Part shown: positions 59,496 through 64,000 of the stretch, one piece after another
How the letters are laid out: every line of letters starts with the position of its first letter
Position numbering within the stretch: the first letter of the stretch is position 1
Source: Candidatus Poribacteria bacterium
Lineage (GTDB): Bacteria > Poribacteria > WGA-4E > WGA-3G
Length of the DNA: 64,000 bases
Reading direction: 5' to 3'
Assembly: GCA_028820845.1 (NCBI GenBank)
Contig: JAPPII010000101.1
Location: forward strand, 151,591 to 215,590
Program-made: the position numbers and the translations under genes
The notes under the pieces: generated by a model
Seen by the model: the letters and a program-made list of their open reading frames with translations, nothing else
The model's database searches: none
Told to the model about the DNA's origin: nothing

Positions 59496-59506
59496 AAACT
59501 AAGTTC

Positions 59507-60352
59507 CTAATAGCCTTGCTCTTCTGAGTGAGGCGTTTCTACGGGCGGAGGCAGCGCAATCTCGTGATCGGTTGTCTCCTCCTCCTGTTTAACGATATAG
59601 ATACTCTCAAAATGATCGGTTTGGACAGTGACAATTTTCCCAATCCGGATCAGTTCTAAAATAGCAAGAAATGTGACAATCCGATCCAACTTGCTTGAAG
59701 ATAGCGGAAATAAATCTTCAAAAAGCAATTGGTTTTCGTTTATCAACTGTCTGTCAATGAAAGCGATTTTATCCTCAACGGTGATTGTCTCTTCTTCGAC
59801 CGTTTCGTACATCTCTTCGGTATCTATCTCTGCAGCACGGTCGTTGATATTCTTGAAAGCAGAGAGTAAATCAAAGAGGGTCGCTTTAATTTCAAACTCA
59901 CGGGTACCATCTAAATCGGCGTGCAGTTTCGGACTTCTGCTATAGAGCAACGTGCGCCGTTCAGCGTAAACATCCAACGCCTGTGCTGCCTCTTTAAACC
60001 GCTTGTATTCTAAGAGCTGTCGGACAAGTTCTGCCTGATCCCCAAGTGTATATTCAGCGTCTGGGGTGAGCTGCGGAAGGATGCTCTGTGATTTGATATG
60101 AAGCAGCGTTGCCGCCATCACCAAAAATTCAGATGCGACATCCAAGTCCAACTGCTCCATTAAATTGATGTATTCCAGATACCGCTCTGTGATTTGTGAG
60201 ATCTGAATGTCATAAATATCCATCTCCTCTTTTTCAATGAGATGGAGCAGCAGATCTAACGGTCCCTCGAATCCCTCTAATTTGATAGAATACATCGGGG
60301 ACACAGTATCGAGGTCTTGGCTTTCAGGTGTTTGGATTGTTTCAGGTAACAT
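59507..60352 (-). CDS. scpA: Segregation and condensation protein A
   Basis: 281 residues. YSIKLEGFEGPLDLLLHLIEKEEMDIYDIQISQITERYLEYI is the kleisin N-terminal signature that binds the SMC neck; DLDVASEFLVMAATLLHIKSQSILP follows. The C-terminal winged helix (FLAILELIRIGKIVTVQ) binds the SMC head. It links ScpB to SMC. It precedes scpB and follows the M50 protease, an arrangement common across bacteria. Confidence 0.96.
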   Translation of the reverse strand: MLPETIQTPESQDLDTVSPMYSIKLEGFEGPLDLLLHLIEKEEMDIYDIQISQITERYLEYINLMEQLDLDVASEFLVMAATLLHIKSQSILPQLTPDAEYTLGDQAELVRQLLEYKRFKEAAQALDVYAERRTLLYSRSPKLHADLDGTREFEIKATLFDLLSAFKNINDRAAEIDTEEMYETVEEETITVEDKIAFIDRQLINENQLLFEDLFPLSSSKLDRIVTFLAILELIRIGKIVTVQTDHFESIYIVKQEEETTDHEIALPPPVETPHSEEQGY

Positions 60353-60487
60353 CTATGCTACTTTCAGGATTATAGGACCTAACTTACAAATTTTCCATAT
60401 CGAAGTTTAAGCAATATCTTCCCAACTTCCATACTTCCAACTGATCCTTTAATATTGAAACTTGCTGAGTATAAAACAATTTATTTT

Positions 60488-61168
60488 TCAGCGTAAGCCG
60501 ACAATTGTTGCTATTAAATCGAATATCGCATAACTAATGTCACTCAAGAATCCGAATATGTTGAGTATAGGGAGGAAATATGGCATAAAGATCAGACACA
60601 TCAAAATTGGCATACCGTAGGGCATTAACTTTTCAAATTGACGTGCAGCATCTTCCGGAAGCAAACCTCGAACAACGCTAAAACCGTCCAGTGGAAAGAG
60701 CGGCAGCATATTAAACGCTGCGAGAAACACGCTAATGAGTGCCATCCGAATGACTTGCCTATTTATTTCAGCGTGCAGCAGTGAGCTCCGCGGACTGAAG
60801 TCTGTAAATTCCAATACGATCCTAAGTCCTCCCAAAATGACGAAAGTGAGCAGGATATTCATGAAAGGTCCCGCCGCTGCGATTAGCATCAGATCTCGGC
60901 GCGGGTTCTTCAGATTGAACGGGTTGACCGGCACCGGTTTTGCCCACCCAAAGAAAGCACCGCCAAAGAGTGTACCGAGTAGCGGGAGTATCACCGTACC
61001 GATGATGTCAATGTGGACCCCCGGATTCAGCGACATTCGTCCCTGATTCTTCGCCGTTGGGTCCCCTAACATATCCGCTGACTTCGCATGTCCCCATTCA
61101 TGAAAGGTTAACAGTATGATGAATTGTGTAACTATAAGGATTGCTGCAAAAGGATCGAAATTAGACAT
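60488..61168 (-). CDS. Site-2 protease family (M50) membrane metalloprotease
   Basis: 226 residues with about five or six membrane segments. FHEWGHAKSADMLGD gives the HExxH zinc motif (residues about 23-27), and NMLPLFPLDGFSVVRGLLP gives the N-P-x-D-G equivalent. The gene belongs to the compact M50 family without PDZ domain, usually found beside scpA/scpB. It may cleave membrane-bound regulators in the inner membrane; the substrate is unknown. Confidence 0.93.
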   Translation of the reverse strand: MSNFDPFAAILIVTQFIILLTFHEWGHAKSADMLGDPTAKNQGRMSLNPGVHIDIIGTVILPLLGTLFGGAFFGWAKPVPVNPFNLKNPRRDLMLIAAAGPFMNILLTFVILGGLRIVLEFTDFSPRSSLLHAEINRQVIRMALISVFLAAFNMLPLFPLDGFSVVRGLLPEDAARQFEKLMPYGMPILMCLIFMPYFLPILNIFGFLSDISYAIFDLIATIVGLR

Positions 61169-61202
61169 TGTCTATTTGGTGCCGCTTGCAAGTCAAATCT
61201 TG

Positions 61203-62654
61203 CTATACAAAAGTCCGTAAGCGGGAATACGCCTCCTCTTTTTTATTAATTTCTCCGTCTAATTGTGCGGCAAATAGTTCCCAAAGTTGCGTTTTAAACG
61301 CACGACTCGGCTTTTTTCCCAATTGAATTAAATCTTTCCCTGTAATCAAGGGTTGAACCTTGCGCAGCGCAAGGAGGTAGCCTCTTATTTTTTCGCGTTT
61401 CCATTGCGGGGCTGTTTCATCTTCAGCCCCCAGAACTAACGCCTCAAGTGGATACGGTTTAAGCAATTGGTAAATTTCGCTCGGTTTCACTCGCTTCTTT
61501 AGTGCGCCAAGTCCTTTTTTTAATTGATTATAAGCAGTGAGCGGCGTTTCTACCTGAAATAGACTGCTTTCTCCGCAGACGTAAGTTGTTCCTATCCCTG
61601 TTGAAACGTCTGCATCAACGATGAGCCATTTTCCATTTTGGCATTCAATTGAAACGTCCTGCGACAACGGAAATCCGAGTTTTTCAAAAACAGCGTGTGT
61701 CACCTTCTCAAGTGAAACGCGATGGTTCTCCGCCTGTGCAGGGCTTACCAACCGCCGCAGTTGATGCGTTAATACAAGCCTAAAACTCAGTGCCTCAATC
61801 TGATAGACTGGCGTATGCGATCCAAAAAATGCCATCCAACGGACAAGTTCAGACCGAAATTCGTCATCCGTAAGATGCTCTGATGCCCAAGCGATTGCCC
61901 GTTGCGCCGTTTGGAAATCAGTCCCAAAATTTGGTGAAATCTGCCATCCTGTGCGGACTATATCATATACGTCAAATTCTGCGAGTTGTTGCACAATTCG
62001 CGGAGCATTCTCCTCCAAAAGGACCCTATCAATTTCATTCCGAATCCGTTCACCACTCAGTTCTGCAAGTACAGGGAATGCCGCCCGGATTAGATCCACA
62101 TCCGTCTCAGCAATACGAAAGTTATAACGTCCAGTATACCGACAGGCGCGGAAAATACGCGTCGGATCGTCCGTAAAGCTTCGCGCGTGTAGAACCTGGA
62201 TGATACCTTTCTCAAGGTCTTCGAGTCCGCTTGTGTTATCAACAATAGTCCCGAAAGCACTCTTATCTAAACGCATTGCTAATGCGTTTATCGTGAAATC
62301 CCGCCGATGCAGGTCATCCGTGAGAGTTCCATGTGCTACTATAGGTAACGCTCCTGCAGTTTCGTAAGTTTCACGACGTGCCGTGACGAAGTCTATTTTG
62401 GGCAGATTAGGGTTCGCTGGCGTGACAGTTGCAGTGCCGAATTGCGGATGCACGTGCAATTTCCCGTTCCACCGATCCTGCATCGTTTTTGCGACTGGCA
62501 TTGCATCCGTTTCCACAACGATGTCGATGTCGAGGTTCGGTCGTTTGAGCAGAAGGTCACGGACGAACCCGCCGACGATGTAAGTGCCTTTTCCACCGAC
62601 TTCGCCGATTTCCTTCAGCAGATTTAGAATCGGTTCAGGAATATTGGGCATCAT
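61203..62654 (-). CDS. CCA tRNA nucleotidyltransferase / poly(A) polymerase family
   Basis: 483 residues. IVGGFVRDLLLKRPNLDIDIVVE (25-47) contains the nucleotidyltransferase GG...R and DxD motifs, and HRRDFTINALAMRLD and VLHARSFTDDPTRIFRACRY are the class II head-domain motifs. The length and C-terminal extension resemble the bacterial CCA-adding enzyme or the A-adding enzyme; the two cannot be separated here. It repairs or matures tRNA 3' ends. It is part of a run with cyclase and M50 genes, with gaps of 30-45 bases. Confidence 0.9.
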   Translation of the reverse strand: MMPNIPEPILNLLKEIGEVGGKGTYIVGGFVRDLLLKRPNLDIDIVVETDAMPVAKTMQDRWNGKLHVHPQFGTATVTPANPNLPKIDFVTARRETYETAGALPIVAHGTLTDDLHRRDFTINALAMRLDKSAFGTIVDNTSGLEDLEKGIIQVLHARSFTDDPTRIFRACRYTGRYNFRIAETDVDLIRAAFPVLAELSGERIRNEIDRVLLEENAPRIVQQLAEFDVYDIVRTGWQISPNFGTDFQTAQRAIAWASEHLTDDEFRSELVRWMAFFGSHTPVYQIEALSFRLVLTHQLRRLVSPAQAENHRVSLEKVTHAVFEKLGFPLSQDVSIECQNGKWLIVDADVSTGIGTTYVCGESSLFQVETPLTAYNQLKKGLGALKKRVKPSEIYQLLKPYPLEALVLGAEDETAPQWKREKIRGYLLALRKVQPLITGKDLIQLGKKPSRAFKTQLWELFAAQLDGEINKKEEAYSRLRTFV

Positions 62655-62698
62655 TTTTCTTCGTGGATGGATTCTCTACTGTTTGTCTGGGACGATAC

Positions 62699-63379
62699 TT
62701 ATACGAAAGCAAAGACCCGGGTCGGGGCACCGGAACTCTGTGCCAACTTTAACGGGGCAATGACTACATAGAAATGCGTCGGCAACTGACTTAAATTGCA
62801 CAGATCTTCAACGTGTGGGATACCCGCACCCAAGAAGACGAGGTGTGCAGGCGGTAAGCCGTCGTGCAACGGTGGGTGTCCGGCAACTGAATCAATGCTA
62901 CACGCATCTGTTCCTATGACCTTTATGCCCTTTTCGACGAGCAGCTCAGCGGCATCCTCACTGAAACCGATCCACTCCCGATTGAAGTTGTCCTGATAGA
63001 CGAATCTGTCCATCCCTGTTCTCATGAAAACGATACTGTCCGCTGGAATTTCGCCGTTTTCAGTTACCCACGCTTTAACATCTTCAGCGGTCACAGCGTC
63101 GTTCGGTTTCTTAATCGCGGAATAGTCCATCAACACGGCGTGTCCTGTCAGTTTCTCTTTTGGAATTTCGGCGATGGTCGCTCCACCGGGATACATGAGA
63201 CAAGGCGCATCCATGTGCGTGGAGTAGTGTCCTGACATATCAACGCGGCTTTCAAAGTAGCCATCTTTTTCTAACGTCGCCTGATCGTATATTTTCGCCG
63301 GATCAATCGGCAGTTCACGCGGGCTATCTTCATCAACCACATAGGAGAGATCCAGCACATTTTCAAAGTCAAGATGCAT
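62699..63379 (-). CDS. Cyclase / kynurenine formamidase-like metal-dependent hydrolase
   Basis: 226 residues. DLSYVVDEDSPRE and HYSTHMDAPCLMYPGG carry the H-x-x-x-H-x-D metal site of the cyclase (PF04199) family, with GTDACSIDSVAGHPPLHDGLPPAHL and FYVVIAPLKL following. Members hydrolyse N-formylkynurenine or cyclise polyketide-like substrates; the substrate here cannot be assigned. No signal peptide. Cotranscription with the downstream CCA gene is likely (44-base gap). Confidence 0.88.
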   Translation of the reverse strand: MHLDFENVLDLSYVVDEDSPRELPIDPAKIYDQATLEKDGYFESRVDMSGHYSTHMDAPCLMYPGGATIAEIPKEKLTGHAVLMDYSAIKKPNDAVTAEDVKAWVTENGEIPADSIVFMRTGMDRFVYQDNFNREWIGFSEDAAELLVEKGIKVIGTDACSIDSVAGHPPLHDGLPPAHLVFLGAGIPHVEDLCNLSQLPTHFYVVIAPLKLAQSSGAPTRVFAFV

Positions 63380-63475
63380 TTTATTTTTTCTTTCCTTCCT
63401 ACAAACCTTTTACTTTTGCAAATCTATGCTATGTAGTATAACACATCTCCTTGAAATGTTCAAGTAAATCAGAAA

Positions 63476-64000
63476 TCAAGCACTCTGAAAATAGTTCAAA
63501 ACCGTACTGTGCAAGCCCCCATTCGTCGCTATGAGAGACGCAGTGTCTTTCGTAACAGGCTGCCCCTGTATGTCTGTTACCTTCCCACCGGCTTCTCGGA
63601 CGATAACAGTGATAGCAGCGATGTCCCAGACGCTAATCGCTGCTTCAATAACAACGTCTGCCCTCGCGGAAGCCACGAGGTGATACATATAGAAATCGCC
63701 GAATCCTCTCGAACGTGCCGCGGCGTTGATAAGGTTGTAAGCACCCGGGAAAGTGCCTTTCTCTGTAAACCATCTCAATCCACCGTGGCAGATCATTGCG
63801 TCTTCGGGTTGTGTTACATCGGACACCTGAATCGGTTCACCATTTAGAAAGGCACCGCCGCCGGTCTCGGCATAGAGGAGCTCGTTCAAAAGGGGAGCAT
63901 TGGAGACACCCAGAATAAGTTCCTCACCTTTCATCAGCGCAATTTGGGTCCCGAAGATCGGGATTTTTCGGATATAATTCTTAGTCGCATCAATTGGATC
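63476..64000 (-). CDS. hisN: Inositol monophosphatase-family phosphatase, histidinol-phosphatase-like, partial
   Basis: The 5' end lies beyond the window. DPIDATKNYIRKIPIFGTQIAL at the edge is the metal-binding DPIDGT motif (with Ala for Gly), followed by EELILGVSNAPLLNELLYAE, RGFGDFYMYHLVASARADVVIE and SVWDIAAITVIVREAGGKVTD, whose WD holds the last metal ligand. The DPIDxTKNY and RGFGDFYM strings resemble HisN-type histidinol-phosphatases more than inositol monophosphatase, so a role in histidine synthesis is likely but not certain. Confidence 0.85.
   Translation of the reverse strand, partial: DPIDATKNYIRKIPIFGTQIALMKGEELILGVSNAPLLNELLYAETGGGAFLNGEPIQVSDVTQPEDAMICHGGLRWFTEKGTFPGAYNLINAAARSRGFGDFYMYHLVASARADVVIEAAISVWDIAAITVIVREAGGKVTDIQGQPVTKDTASLIATNGGLHSTVLNYFQSA

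Noticed and set aside
1-64000. tRNA or rRNA genes
   Set aside because: No cloverleaf with a T-loop GGTTCRA signature or rRNA-like segment was noticed by eye in the gaps. A dedicated search could still find one.

Overview
The window looks like a chromosomal segment of an uncultured, Gram-negative-type bacterium, most likely Candidatus Poribacteria or a close relative. This is an inference from gene content: FG-GAP/ASPIC-UnbV proteins, a phytanoyl-CoA dioxygenase, PQQ-type propellers, carbohydrate-binding secreted proteins, proteins ending in LTTTW-x-x-LK, CehA-type PHP hydrolases, and many dispersed palindromic repeats between ordinary housekeeping genes. No rRNA, tRNA, prophage, IS transposase or CRISPR array was seen.

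Layout. 1-6.2 kb: the tail of a propeller-type gene, a helix-hairpin-helix protein and a complete type III restriction-modification pair (mod, res). 6.3-12 kb: a TPR/FG-GAP lipoprotein, nicotinate phosphoribosyltransferase, and a convergent AAA ATPase-nuclease, separated by a hairpin array. 12.4-25.4 kb: envelope and secretion block with a giant LRR plus four-repeat surface protein, an ECF sigma / anti-sigma / TPR operon, a DUF3500 protein, and a three-gene operon with a CBM9-like protein, a PQQ propeller and an amidotransferase-fold-like protein. 25.5-30.4 kb: a five-gene operon (cysC, phytanoyl-CoA dioxygenase, Ldh-type dehydrogenase, FAH-family enzyme, D-threonine-aldolase-like enzyme) behind a consensus sigma-70 promoter. 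30.5-34.7 kb: an FG-GAP/ASPIC protein, a CBM6-like secreted protein, a small zinc ribbon and a rhodanese-MoeB protein with an in-frame UGA. 34.7-39.2 kb: an apparent small-RNA unit, two tandem PHP hydrolases, a glycosyltransferase and a HAD phosphatase. 39.3-46 kb: lexA, a redoxin, PBP1A, uvrB and a rubredoxin-like protein. 46.4-57.4 kb: two M16 peptidases, an isochorismatase-fold hydrolase, a methyltransferase, an 11-residue-repeat membrane protein, a broken HNH gene, cstA, xylA and a fused MNT-HEPN protein. 57.5-64 kb: a minus-strand housekeeping run (hisN-like, cyclase, CCA/poly(A) polymerase, M50 protease, scpA, scpB, thrC).

The strongest unusual signal is the rhodanese-MoeB gene. A TGA replaces the conserved cysteine codon that in ThiF/MoeB-family E1 enzymes lies in the P-S-C-x-E-A-G-V motif. 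The frame stays open afterwards with the full conserved C-terminal part, and a six-base-pair hairpin starts 14 bases after the UGA with its loop 20 bases from it, which fits a bacterial SECIS. I read it as a selenocysteine-containing MoeB.

The second theme is repeats. One is a MITE-like family with AGGACTTACGCA ends and visible target-site duplications (four copies and a solo end). Another is built of GTTATCGG/GTCAG words, and copies of it sit inside the 5' ends of two secreted-protein genes, exactly before the hydrophobic signal segment. Short GC-rich palindromes occur too, one in frame inside a gene. A 72-bp tandem hairpin array supplies both stop codons of two convergent genes. Three exported proteins share the C-terminal tail (K)LTTTW(G/S)xLK.
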